The notes beneath the pieces were generated by a model that made no database searches, was not told the DNA's origin, and saw nothing but the letters and a program-made list of their open reading frames with translations. From NCBI GenBank assembly GCA_017631705.1, contig JAGBSU010000144.1:1-9892 (forward strand): DNA of 9,892 nt, written 5' to 3'. Of the stretch, positions 1 to 6,089 are shown in pieces. This DNA comes from Clostridia bacterium. GTDB taxonomy: Bacteria; Bacillota; Clostridia; Oscillospirales; Acutalibacteraceae. Position 1 is the first letter of the stretch. Every line of letters begins with the position of its first letter. A program made the translations under genes and the position numbers.

Positions 1-576
1 GTGCGACAACCGCGTATTCTGGTAGATGCCGGACACGGCGGACCGGATGGCGGAGCTTCGGCGGCAGACGGGACTTTGGAAAAGGACATTAACTTGGCGA
101 TTGCTCTGCCGTTGGGTGACATTTTGCAGGTGATGGGGTTTGAGGTGACGCAAACGCGGACCGAGGATGTGATGATTTCTACCACCGGCAACACCTTGCA
201 TGAGCGAAAAGTCAGCGATATGAAAAACCGATTGGCACTTATCGAGCAAGCGGACATGGCAGTCAGTATTCATCAGAACACCTTTTCACAGCAAAAGTAC
301 CATGGAGCACAGTTGTTTTATGCTTCCGGACACGCTGAAAGTAAGTTGTTAGCGGAAGCGGTGCAAGGGGCGGTGGTGACATTGCTGCAACCTGACAATA
401 CACGAAAGCCGAAGAAGGGTGAAGAAAGCAAATATCTGTTGCGGCAAGCGACAAAGCCATTGGCTTTGGTGGAATGCGGCTTTCTCTCTAACGAACAAGA
501 AAGTAAGCAATTACAAAAGCGAGATTACCAACGGCAAATGGCGTTCGCTGTTGCGAAGGGTGTTTTCTCGTATTAA
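1..576 (+). CDS. cwlD: CwlD-like N-acetylmuramoyl-L-alanine amidase, 5' end cut by window
   Basis: Zinc amidase (Amidase_3 family) that cleaves the bond between N-acetylmuramic acid and L-alanine in peptidoglycan; CwlD proteins act in making spore-cortex muramic lactam. Numbering from the GTG at base 1, the expected residues are all present: DAGHGG with His12, Glu27 in EKDIN, His91 in SIHQN, and catalytic Glu158 in VECGFLSN. The HGAQLFY stretch at 101-107 and the C-terminus ending GVFSY also look like CwlD. The visible 191 residues begin right at the first beta strand of the domain, whereas CwlD is usually about 240 residues with an N-terminal membrane anchor. The GTG is therefore probably an internal Val codon and the true start lies upstream. 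The stop is 12 bases before radA, so the two are probably co-transcribed. The amidase fold is certain; assignment to CwlD rather than another Amidase_3 member is likely, not proven. Confidence 0.85.
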   Translation: MRQPRILVDAGHGGPDGGASAADGTLEKDINLAIALPLGDILQVMGFEVTQTRTEDVMISTTGNTLHERKVSDMKNRLALIEQADMAVSIHQNTFSQQKYHGAQLFYASGHAESKLLAEAVQGAVVTLLQPDNTRKPKKGEESKYLLRQATKPLALVECGFLSNEQESKQLQKRDYQRQMAFAVAKGVFSY

Positions 577-588
577 AGGAGAAAAACA

Positions 589-1935
589 ATGGCAGGAAAA
601 CAAAAAAACATGTATGTTTGTTCGGAGTGCGGCGGACATTTCCCGAAATGGTCGGGAAAATGTCCGCAATGCGGAGAATGGAACACCATAAACGAAGAGG
701 TGGTTACTACCACTCGTCCGCAAGCGAAGTTACACCGTTTTGAAGCGGTGAATATTGATGCGGTGGGAACACAAGCCGAAACGCGGTACCATACCGGTAT
801 TCGGGAATTAGACCGCGTTCTCGGCGGCGGTATCGTGCCGGGCGAACTCATGCTTATCGGCGGTGACCCGGGAATCGGCAAATCGACTTTGTTGTTGCAG
901 ATTTGCGGTTTTTTGGGGAAAGAGTATAAGTTGCTGTATGTTTCTGGGGAAGAATCGGCACGACAAATTAAACTACGAGCCGAACGCTTGGGTGTTGGCG
1001 GTGAAAATATCTCGTTGTTATGTGAAACGGATATGGATGCTATTTTAGATGCCATGCGTACGCAAAAACCGGATATGGTGATAGTGGATTCGATTCAAAC
1101 GGTCAGTTTGGCGGAAATCGCCTCTTCGCCGGGAAGCGTTACCCAAGTACGGGAATGTGCTTCGGCATTGATGCAGGCGGCAAAAGGGGCTGACATTCCC
1201 GTTTTTATTGTCGGGCACGTTAATAAAGACGGTGCCATTGCCGGTCCGAAGGTCATGGAGCATTTGGTGGATTGTGTGTTGTACTCTGAGGGCGACCCGC
1301 ACACCAATTATCGCTTGTTACGTTGTACCAAAAATCGGTATGGTGCCACCAATGAAATCGGGGTTTTTGAAATGCGCGACAAAGGGTTGTGCGAGGTGGA
1401 AAACCCCTCGTTGATGCTGTTATCGGGACGACCGAAAAACGTTAGCGGAACGTGCGTGGCATGCGTGATGGAAGGAACGCGACCGTTACTGGCAGAAGTG
1501 CAAGGGTTGGTTTCTCCCACCGGGTTTGGAAACCCGCGGCGGATGTCAACCGGATTCGATAATAATCGGTTGGCACTGTTGTTGGCGGTGTTGGAAAAAC
1601 GAGCCGGATTTTTCTTTTCCAATTTGGATGCCTACCTTAATGTAGTGGGTGGGTTACGGCTGACCGAACCGGCAGCCGATTTGCCGGTAGCGTTGTCGCT
1701 GGTTTCCAGCTTGAAAGACAAACCGGTAAGTGAAGGCGTGGTTGCCTTTGGTGAAATTGGATTGGCCGGAGAACTGCGAGCTGTTTCTTGTGCCGAGCAA
1801 CGAATTGCCGAAGCGGCACGGCTGGGATTCACCCGCGTGATTGTGCCGAGGCAAACGCTCAAAACTCTTACCGAAACACCGAGCATTGAAGTCCTTGGGG
1901 CTGGCACGGTACGAGAAGCTTATGAATTACTGTAA
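589..1935 (+). CDS. radA: DNA repair protein RadA (Sms)
   Basis: RecA-like ATPase/helicase that processes branched recombination intermediates during DNA repair. The 448 residues match the usual family length and domain order. An N-terminal zinc finger has Cys11, Cys14, Cys25 and Cys28. The ATPase core has Walker A GDPGIGKST at 92-100 and Walker B MVIVDSIQT at 163-171. The RadA-specific KNRxG motif is present as KNRYG at 248-252. A Lon-protease-like C-terminal domain follows from about 275, containing NPRRMSTGFD and the VVGGLRL and AFGEIGLAGELR stretches. The ATG at 589 follows AAAGGAG (575-581) by 7 bases, and that ribosome site overlaps the amidase stop codon, suggesting coupled expression. 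The gene ends inside the left arm of a strong hairpin terminator. No residue is missing; this looks like an intact housekeeping gene. Confidence 0.97.
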   Translation: MAGKQKNMYVCSECGGHFPKWSGKCPQCGEWNTINEEVVTTTRPQAKLHRFEAVNIDAVGTQAETRYHTGIRELDRVLGGGIVPGELMLIGGDPGIGKSTLLLQICGFLGKEYKLLYVSGEESARQIKLRAERLGVGGENISLLCETDMDAILDAMRTQKPDMVIVDSIQTVSLAEIASSPGSVTQVRECASALMQAAKGADIPVFIVGHVNKDGAIAGPKVMEHLVDCVLYSEGDPHTNYRLLRCTKNRYGATNEIGVFEMRDKGLCEVENPSLMLLSGRPKNVSGTCVACVMEGTRPLLAEVQGLVSPTGFGNPRRMSTGFDNNRLALLLAVLEKRAGFFFSNLDAYLNVVGGLRLTEPAADLPVALSLVSSLKDKPVSEGVVAFGEIGLAGELRAVSCAEQRIAEAARLGFTRVIVPRQTLKTLTETPSIEVLGAGTVREAYELL

Positions 1936-1971
1936 AAAGCACCGCCCTTTGCACAAAGGGCGGTGCTTTTT
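1934..1971. terminator. Bidirectional intrinsic terminator between radA and the convergent small gene
   Basis: A perfect 17-bp inverted repeat (1934-1950 and 1955-1971) encloses the 4-base loop GCAC. Its core is GC-rich (GCACCGCCC) and its outer ends are five A and five T, so a U-tract is produced on either strand. It overlaps the radA stop codon by two bases and lies 7 bases past the stop of the minus-strand gene. It can therefore end both transcripts. Confidence 0.93.
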
Positions 1972-1978
1972 GGTTGGT

Positions 1979-2233
1979 TTATTTTTCTTCGGCTGTGCCA
2001 TATAAATTCAAACGGAACAAATGCGTTTCGTCTTCCGGATCGGTACAGGTGACAGAGGCCTCTCCGATGTTACCCCAATCTACCGCACTGGAAAGTGCCA
2101 ACAGTTGGGTAAGACGACTTTTGAGATTTAAAACGTCACCGTCGGGCGTGTTCAAAAACACCTCACCTTTAGCGGTGGAAGCAAATTCTATCAATTTGTT
2201 AAAATCAAAGTTGTGGATTTGTAAAGCTGCCAT
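1979..2233 (-). CDS. Small conserved-looking protein of unknown function (84 aa)
   Basis: I cannot assign a function. The ATG at 2233 is preferred because AAGGAG (2242-2247 on the plus strand) sits 8 bases upstream; a TTG seven codons earlier would overlap that site. The product is an 84-residue soluble acidic protein with no signal peptide or membrane segment. It opens with an amphipathic stretch (IHNFDFNKLIEFA). A beta-rich segment follows (KGEVFLNTPDGDVLNLKSRL, about 22-41), then a small Gly/Ala stretch (GNIGEASVTC) and a DPEDETHLFRLNLYG ending. I recall similar short proteins, including a GDxLNLKS-like segment, from Clostridia, sometimes with an unhelpful 'polyA polymerase' label; this is memory, not a search. 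The coding case is good: clean ribosome site, consensus promoter, and a shared terminator directly after the stop. It is divergent from hrcA and not part of that operon. Confidence 0.8.
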   Translation of the reverse strand: MAALQIHNFDFNKLIEFASTAKGEVFLNTPDGDVLNLKSRLTQLLALSSAVDWGNIGEASVTCTDPEDETHLFRLNLYGTAEEK

Positions 2234-2241
2234 GTTGTAAA

Positions 2242-2247
2242 CTCCTT
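2242..2247 (-). promoter_or_regulatory. Ribosome binding site that fixes the small gene's start
   Basis: Reads AAGGAG on the minus strand, 8 bases before the ATG at 2233. The alternative upstream TTG at 2254 lies 5' of this site, so it cannot be the start served by it. Confidence 0.75.
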
Positions 2248-2280
2248 TTCTCAATAATTTTGCAGAAATGACACGCTTTT

Positions 2281-2310
2281 ATTATATATGGTTTTACAGA
2301 TGCTTGTCAA
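2281..2310 (-). promoter_or_regulatory. Sigma-A promoter of the small minus-strand gene
   Basis: On the minus strand TTGACA (2310-2305) is followed after 18 bases by TATAAT (2286-2281). Both boxes match consensus exactly. Transcription would begin near 2274 and give a leader of about 40 bases with no obvious structure. The surrounding A+T-rich sequence supports a real promoter. The spacer is one base longer than the optimum of 17. Confidence 0.8.
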
Positions 2311-2473
2311 GTAAAGATTATCGACAAAAAAGCAGCAAGCCCGAAAAGAATGCAACCGCATAAAACTTTCAAGCAGTAAAAGCAGATACACGTATCAACA
2401 TATATGCTATACTCATGCAAAGGGGATTTTTAGAAAAATTTGGTTGGTTTACAAAACATTTACAAATAAGATA

Positions 2474-2502
2474 TTGACAGAAAGCCCATAGAATGGTAAA
2501 GT
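2474..2502 (+). promoter_or_regulatory. Sigma-A promoter of the hrcA-grpE-dnaK-dnaJ operon
   Basis: Consensus TTGACA at 2474-2479, a 17-base spacer, then TAAAGT at 2497-2502 as the -10 box (4 of 6). The predicted transcription start, near 2509, falls immediately before the CIRCE operator. This is the usual arrangement, in which HrcA bound to CIRCE blocks initiation from a housekeeping promoter. Confidence 0.85.
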
Positions 2503-2511
2503 ATAGGAGTA

Positions 2512-2538
2512 TTAGCACTCGACGAGAAAGAGTGCTAA
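2512..2538 (+). promoter_or_regulatory. CIRCE operator (HrcA binding site)
   Basis: Perfect match to the CIRCE consensus: TTAGCACTC (2512-2520), 9-base spacer, GAGTGCTAA (2530-2538). HrcA dimers bind this inverted repeat and repress heat-shock genes at normal temperature; HrcA activity depends on GroE chaperonin in studied Gram-positive bacteria. The position at the predicted transcription start means the operon is autoregulated. It is the only CIRCE I find in the window; none precedes dnaK or dnaJ. Confidence 0.98.
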
Positions 2539-2548
2539 CGGCAAAAAG

Positions 2549-2554
2549 AAAGGA
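2549..2554 (+). promoter_or_regulatory. Ribosome binding site deciding the hrcA start
   Basis: AAAGGA lies 9 bases before the ATG at 2564 but only 3 bases before the in-frame GTG at 2558. That spacing favours the ATG. Confidence 0.6.
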
Positions 2555-2563
2555 TGTGTGGCA

Positions 2564-3592
2564 ATGGATTTGGGAATGCGTAAACAACAAATTGTTTCGG
2601 CAATTGTGGCAGCGTATATCCGTACCGGCGAGCCGATTGGTTCTAAGGCGTTGGTGGAAGCGTTGGAGCAAGCCGTGTCCTCTGCCACCATTCGCAACGA
2701 CATGGCGGAATTGGCGGCAGCCGGTTTTTTAGAACAGCCGCACACCTCGGCAGGGCGTATTCCCACGGCAAAGGCTTTTCGACTGTATATTGACAGGTTG
2801 ATGTCTTGTTCGCCGTTGTCGGAAGAAAAGAAGCAAGAAGTCGATGAGGCGTTGGCATCAGTAGCAGGGGACCCTGACCGTTTAATGGCAGAGGCTTCTC
2901 AACTGTTAGCACAGTCCACCGGTGTTGCTGCGGTGGCGGCAACGCCGAATCAACGAGAAGCCTGTATTCGGCGCGTTGAGGTCTTGGCTACCGGTTTGCG
3001 AACGGCAGCGGTGCTTCTAATGACGGATAGCGGCGGTGTACGCAGTCGGGTTTGCCGTTTAAGCATGGAGTGTAACAGCGATGCTCTCTCCCGTATTGCC
3101 GAAACGCTCAACCGTGAATTCGGAAAATGTGCCTTGTCGGCAGTCGGCGTTGCCAAAGTGCAAGCCGTCCTTGTACGGTTAGGGAACGAGGCACTTGTTT
3201 ATGCACCGATAATCACAGCCTTTATGGATTTGGTGAACGATATGGCACAGGCAGAGGTGCGATTGTCGGGTGAATGGAATTTGTTACAGCATCCGGATTA
3301 TCCGTTAGACCGTGCCCGTTCGTTGTTGGGGTTCTTGTCACAACGGGAACTGCTCGGCGGTATGCTGGCGGCATATCCGGAGGGTGTGCGTGTGGTGTTG
3401 GGAAGTGAAAGTCGACGACCGGAATTAGCAGGTTCTTGTATTATCATGACGCGGTATTCCTTTGGTCAAATTCTCGGCGGTTCGCTGGGATTAATCGGAC
3501 GGGTGCGTATGGCTTATGCACTAGCGATTCCTCGGTTACAGTATGTTGCACAATCCGTCAGCCGATTACTAACGCGGCTGATTGAAGAATAA
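2564..3592 (+). CDS. hrcA: Heat-inducible transcription repressor HrcA
   Basis: Repressor of class I heat-shock genes; binds the CIRCE operator just upstream. From the ATG at 2564 it is 342 residues, typical for the family. The N-terminal winged helix carries the signature SSATIRNDM (39-47), followed by GFLEQPHTSAGRIPT (about 54-68) and the AFRLYIDRLM stretch. The C-terminal part shows the family's GAF-like region and ends with a GxxGRVRMAYALAIPRLQYV segment, matching the usual GPxRMdY pattern with Gly-Arg-Val in place of Gly-Pro-Thr. A GTG at 2558 would add two residues, but its ribosome-site spacing is poor. It is the first gene of the operon, with grpE starting 19 bases after its stop. The gene looks intact. 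Confidence 0.96.
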   Translation: MDLGMRKQQIVSAIVAAYIRTGEPIGSKALVEALEQAVSSATIRNDMAELAAAGFLEQPHTSAGRIPTAKAFRLYIDRLMSCSPLSEEKKQEVDEALASVAGDPDRLMAEASQLLAQSTGVAAVAATPNQREACIRRVEVLATGLRTAAVLLMTDSGGVRSRVCRLSMECNSDALSRIAETLNREFGKCALSAVGVAKVQAVLVRLGNEALVYAPIITAFMDLVNDMAQAEVRLSGEWNLLQHPDYPLDRARSLLGFLSQRELLGGMLAAYPEGVRVVLGSESRRPELAGSCIIMTRYSFGQILGGSLGLIGRVRMAYALAIPRLQYVAQSVSRLLTRLIEE

Positions 3593-3596
3593 TTGC

Positions 3597-3604
3597 AAAG
3601 GGGG
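3597..3604 (+). promoter_or_regulatory. Ribosome binding site deciding the grpE start
   Basis: AAAGGGGG lies 7 bases before a GTG at 3612. An open frame extends upstream to a TTG at 3582, but that TTG is inside the end of hrcA and precedes this site, so the GTG is the better start. Confidence 0.75.
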
Positions 3605-3611
3605 TTTTCCT

Positions 3612-4133
3612 GTGGAAGAGGAAAAAAAGGATGTTGTTTCTGAAATGACAGAAGAAACGGTGGAAACCGAGGCGAATAACGCGGAAGAAACCGTCAACAA
3701 TCAAATAGCGGAATTACAGCAGGAGCTTACGCAAACACAAGACCAATATCAACGGGTTTTGGCAGAATATGCGAACTATAAACGTCGTACCGACCAAGAA
3801 AAAGAACAATTGGGCTCTTTTGTCAAAGCGGAAGTGCTCAAAGTGTTATTACCGGTGATTGATAATTTGGAACGTGCGGTAGAGGCACCGGACGGAGCCG
3901 ATTATAAAAAAGGCGTGGAAATGGTGCTGCATCAAATGGAGGAAACCTTAAAAACTTTGGGGTTAGAGGTGATTCCCGCCTTAAACGAGGTGTTCAACCC
4001 CGAAAAGCATCAAGCAGTTATGCGTGAAGATGCCGAAGGTGTGGAACCGGAAACCGTTACCGAGGTGTATCAAAAAGGTTACGCACTTGGTAACCGCGTA
4101 TTACGACCTTCCATGGTGAAGGTGGCAAATTAA
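3612..4133 (+). CDS. grpE: GrpE, nucleotide exchange factor of DnaK
   Basis: GrpE dimers release ADP from DnaK and so complete the chaperone cycle. Starting at GTG 3612 it is 173 residues. It opens with an acidic, low-complexity stretch (about 1-30) typical of GrpE. A long helix of coiled-coil character (about 30-75) then leads into LLPVIDNLERA. The C-terminal beta-wing domain shows the signature FNPEKHQAV (128-136), the YQKGYALGNRVLRPSMVKV ending and a final Asn. The GTG start is set by AAAGGGGG 7 bases upstream. It lies between hrcA and dnaK in the standard Gram-positive order. Regulation is by CIRCE through the operon promoter. Nothing is missing. Confidence 0.96.
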   Translation: MEEEKKDVVSEMTEETVETEANNAEETVNNQIAELQQELTQTQDQYQRVLAEYANYKRRTDQEKEQLGSFVKAEVLKVLLPVIDNLERAVEAPDGADYKKGVEMVLHQMEETLKTLGLEVIPALNEVFNPEKHQAVMREDAEGVEPETVTEVYQKGYALGNRVLRPSMVKVAN

Positions 4134-4139
4134 TTTTGT

Positions 4140-4166
4140 TTGACATTACCGCGATGGCGATAATTC
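4140..4166 (+). promoter_or_regulatory. Possible weak internal promoter before dnaK
   Basis: A consensus TTGACA at 4140-4145 begins 6 bases after the grpE stop codon. The best -10 candidates are poor or badly spaced: TAATTC at 4161-4166 leaves only 15 bases, and GATAAT at 4159-4164 leaves 13. No CIRCE accompanies it. It could give constitutive dnaK expression, but it may be chance. Confidence 0.25.
4145..4164 (+). other. Imperfect inverted repeat in the grpE-dnaK gap
   Basis: ATTACCGC and GCGATAAT flank the loop GATG; 7 of 8 positions pair, with one C-A mismatch. No T-run follows, so it is not an intrinsic terminator. In the mRNA it could be a processing or stability hairpin 35 bases ahead of the dnaK start. 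It overlaps the last base of the TTGACA noted as a possible promoter. Confidence 0.4.
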
Positions 4167-4199
4167 GATAAATACAAACTTTTTAGGAGGAAAACTACT

Positions 4200-6020
4200 A
4201 TGGCAAAGATTATCGGTATTGATTTGGGGACGACCAATTCCTGTGTGGCAGTTATTGAGGGTGGCGAGGCTGTTGTGGTTACCAATGCAGAAGGTGCACG
4301 CACGACTCCGTCTGTGGTCGCTTTTAAGAAAGACGGCGAACGCATTGTCGGCCGTGTGGCAAAACAACAAGCGGTTTCTAATCCGGATCGCACGATTTCT
4401 TCTATCAAAAGAGAAATGGGTACGGCAACCAAGGTATCGATTGACGGCAAGGATTATACGCCTCAAGAAATTTCTGCTATGATTTTAGCGAAATTAAAGC
4501 AAGATGCCGAAGCGTATTTGGGCGACACGGTGACCGAGGCGGTTATTACTGTTCCGGCATACTTTACCGATGCACAACGCCAAGCAACCAAAGACGCCGG
4601 TAAAATTGCCGGTTTGGAAGTGAAACGCATTATCAACGAGCCGACAGCCGCAGCGTTGGCATACGGTATCGACAAAGAAAAAGACCAAAAAATCATGGTA
4701 TATGACTTGGGCGGCGGTACTTTTGATGTATCCATTATCGAAATGGGCGACGGCGTGCAAGAAGTGTTGGCAACTGCCGGTAACAACCGTTTGGGCGGTG
4801 ACGACTTTGACCAAAAAATCGTGGATTGGATGGTTGATGGTTTCCGCAAGGAGAACGGTGTTGACCTTTCGACTGATAAGATGGCGGTACAACGTTTGCG
4901 TGAAGCCGCAGAAAAGACAAAGATTGAATTGTCCGGCGGTATGACCAGCAGTATCAATCTTCCGTTTATCACTGCCGATGCTACCGGCCCGAAACATTTG
5001 GATATGACACTCAGCCGTGCCGAGTTCAACCGTTTGACGGCCGATTTGGTAGATGCCACCATGCAGCCGGTGAAACAAGCGCTTTCCGATAGCGGCTTGT
5101 CTGCTTCGGAAATTGATAAAGTGTTGTTGGTGGGTGGTTCTACTCGTATTCCTGCTGTGCAAGAGGCGGTGCAAAAGTTCTTGGGTAAAGAGCCGTTTAA
5201 AGGCATCAACCCCGATGAATGTGTAGCAATGGGTGCTGCGTTGCAAGCGGGTGTTTTGGGCGGTGAAGTAAAGGGCTTGCTCTTGTTGGATGTTACACCG
5301 TTATCGCTCGGTGTAGAAACCATGGGCGGCGTGATGACTCGTGTGATTGAGCGCAACACCACGATTCCGACCAAAAAATCTCAAATTTTCTCCACAGCAC
5401 AAGACAATCAACCGTCGGTAGAGGTGCATGTGCTGCAAGGCGAACGCGATTTTGCCCGTGACAATAAAACTTTAGGCATGTTCCATTTGGATGGTATTGC
5501 TCCGGCTCGTCGCGGTGTGCCGCAAATTGAGGTGACGTTTGACATCGATGCGAATGGTATCGTGAACGTGAGTGCTAAAGACTTGGGCACCGGCAAAGAA
5601 CAAAACATCACCATTACCGCCAGCACCAACATGTCTAAAGAAGATGTGGAAAAAGCGGTCAAAGAAGCTGAACAATATGCCGAAGAAGATAAGAAAAAAC
5701 GTGAAGCGGTAGAGTTGCGCAACGGTGCCGATCAAGCCGTGTATCAATGTGAAAAAGCAATCGAAGAGTTGGGCGACAAATTAGAAGAAGCCGATAAAAC
5801 GGAATTGCAAGGCAAAATTGATGCGTTAAAGGAAACCTTGAAAGGCGAAGATGACGAAGCTATCAAGGCGGCACAAGAGGAATTGATGAAGAAATTCTAC
5901 GAGGTATCGGAGAAGGTTTACAAAGCGGCGGCACCCGAACAAGGTGCAGCACCTGCCGGCGAAGACGGACCTGTTCCGCCCGATGCCGGTGAAGGATATT
6001 ACAACGGCGAAGTACACTAA
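4200..6020 (+). CDS. dnaK: Molecular chaperone DnaK (Hsp70)
   Basis: ATP-driven cytoplasmic chaperone that binds exposed hydrophobic segments of unfolded proteins, working with DnaJ and GrpE. The 606 residues contain all Hsp70 landmarks. These are IGIDLGTTNSC at 5-15, NEPTAAALAYG at 146-156, VYDLGGGTFDVS at 167-178 and LVGGSTRIPAVQ at 310-321. The interdomain linker is LLLLDVTP at 360-367, followed by the substrate-binding domain and a charged helical lid to about residue 575. The short N-terminal domain, lacking the extra segment of Gram-negative DnaK, fits Gram-positive proteins. TAGGAGG (4184-4190) lies 9 bases before the ATG. One oddity is the C-terminus: the tail reads AGEDGPVPPDAGEGYYNGEVH-like sequence rather than the usual acidic DADFE-type ending. 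I see no frameshift that would restore such an ending. Arg codons are mainly CGT/CGC here, unlike the CGA/CGG-rich neighbours, as expected for high expression. Confidence 0.98.
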   Translation: MAKIIGIDLGTTNSCVAVIEGGEAVVVTNAEGARTTPSVVAFKKDGERIVGRVAKQQAVSNPDRTISSIKREMGTATKVSIDGKDYTPQEISAMILAKLKQDAEAYLGDTVTEAVITVPAYFTDAQRQATKDAGKIAGLEVKRIINEPTAAALAYGIDKEKDQKIMVYDLGGGTFDVSIIEMGDGVQEVLATAGNNRLGGDDFDQKIVDWMVDGFRKENGVDLSTDKMAVQRLREAAEKTKIELSGGMTSSINLPFITADATGPKHLDMTLSRAEFNRLTADLVDATMQPVKQALSDSGLSASEIDKVLLVGGSTRIPAVQEAVQKFLGKEPFKGINPDECVAMGAALQAGVLGGEVKGLLLLDVTPLSLGVETMGGVMTRVIERNTTIPTKKSQIFSTAQDNQPSVEVHVLQGERDFARDNKTLGMFHLDGIAPARRGVPQIEVTFDIDANGIVNVSAKDLGTGKEQNITITASTNMSKEDVEKAVKEAEQYAEEDKKKREAVELRNGADQAVYQCEKAIEELGDKLEEADKTELQGKIDALKETLKGEDDEAIKAAQEELMKKFYEVSEKVYKAAAPEQGAAPAGEDGPVPPDAGEGYYNGEVH

Positions 6021-6026
6021 TTCACT

Positions 6027-6061
6027 AAAAAGTCGGCCGGGGTTATTCCCGGCTGACTTTT
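6027..6061 (+). terminator. Hairpin between dnaK and dnaJ, possible partial terminator
   Basis: A 14-bp stem pairs 6028-6041 with 6048-6061 around the 6-base loop GTTATT, with one G-U pair (6035/6054). The core GCCGGG/CCCGGC is very stable. The descending arm ends in four T and is followed by CCC, so the U-tract is short. It probably terminates some transcripts or protects the upstream mRNA end, lowering dnaJ output relative to dnaK. dnaJ has no evident promoter of its own, so read-through must be substantial. Confidence 0.75.
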
Positions 6062-6089
6062 CCCGTATCGCAACGGGGGAGAGGTTTTT

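Larger units (their letters stand above)
2234..2563. other. 330-base divergent intergenic region upstream of hrcA
   Basis: A+T-rich gap between the small minus-strand gene and hrcA. It holds the small gene's promoter (2281-2310) and the heat-shock promoter and CIRCE (2474-2538). Between them, roughly 2311-2470, I find no coding frame with a ribosome site, no RNA gene and no clear hairpin. One weak promoter-like match lies there: TATACT at 2408-2413 with TG at 2405-2406 (extended -10), and GATACA at 2385-2390 as a poor -35. It points toward hrcA and could give a second transcript reading through CIRCE, but support is slight. Confidence 0.6.

Noticed and set aside
573..1055. Minus-strand frame of 160 codons across the start of radA
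   Set aside because: It is opposite the well-supported zinc finger and Walker A coding region of radA, and its translation is low-complexity Ser/Pro-rich sequence without a recognisable fold.
2385..2413. Second promoter upstream of hrcA (GATACA, 17 bases, TATACT with TG)
   Set aside because: The -10 is good but the -35 matches only 3 of 6, and the stronger promoter at 2474-2502 explains the operon. It is kept only as a note in the intergenic entry.
2369..2671. Minus-strand frame of 100 codons across the hrcA promoter and start
   Set aside because: It runs through the CIRCE operator and the first hrcA codons in reverse and has no recognised protein family.
4463..5374. Long open frames (303 and 250 codons) on the strand opposite dnaK
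   Set aside because: They lie wholly inside a certain dnaK gene and their products show no domain. I saw no supporting ribosome site. Long antisense frames in dnaK genes are a known side effect of their codon use.
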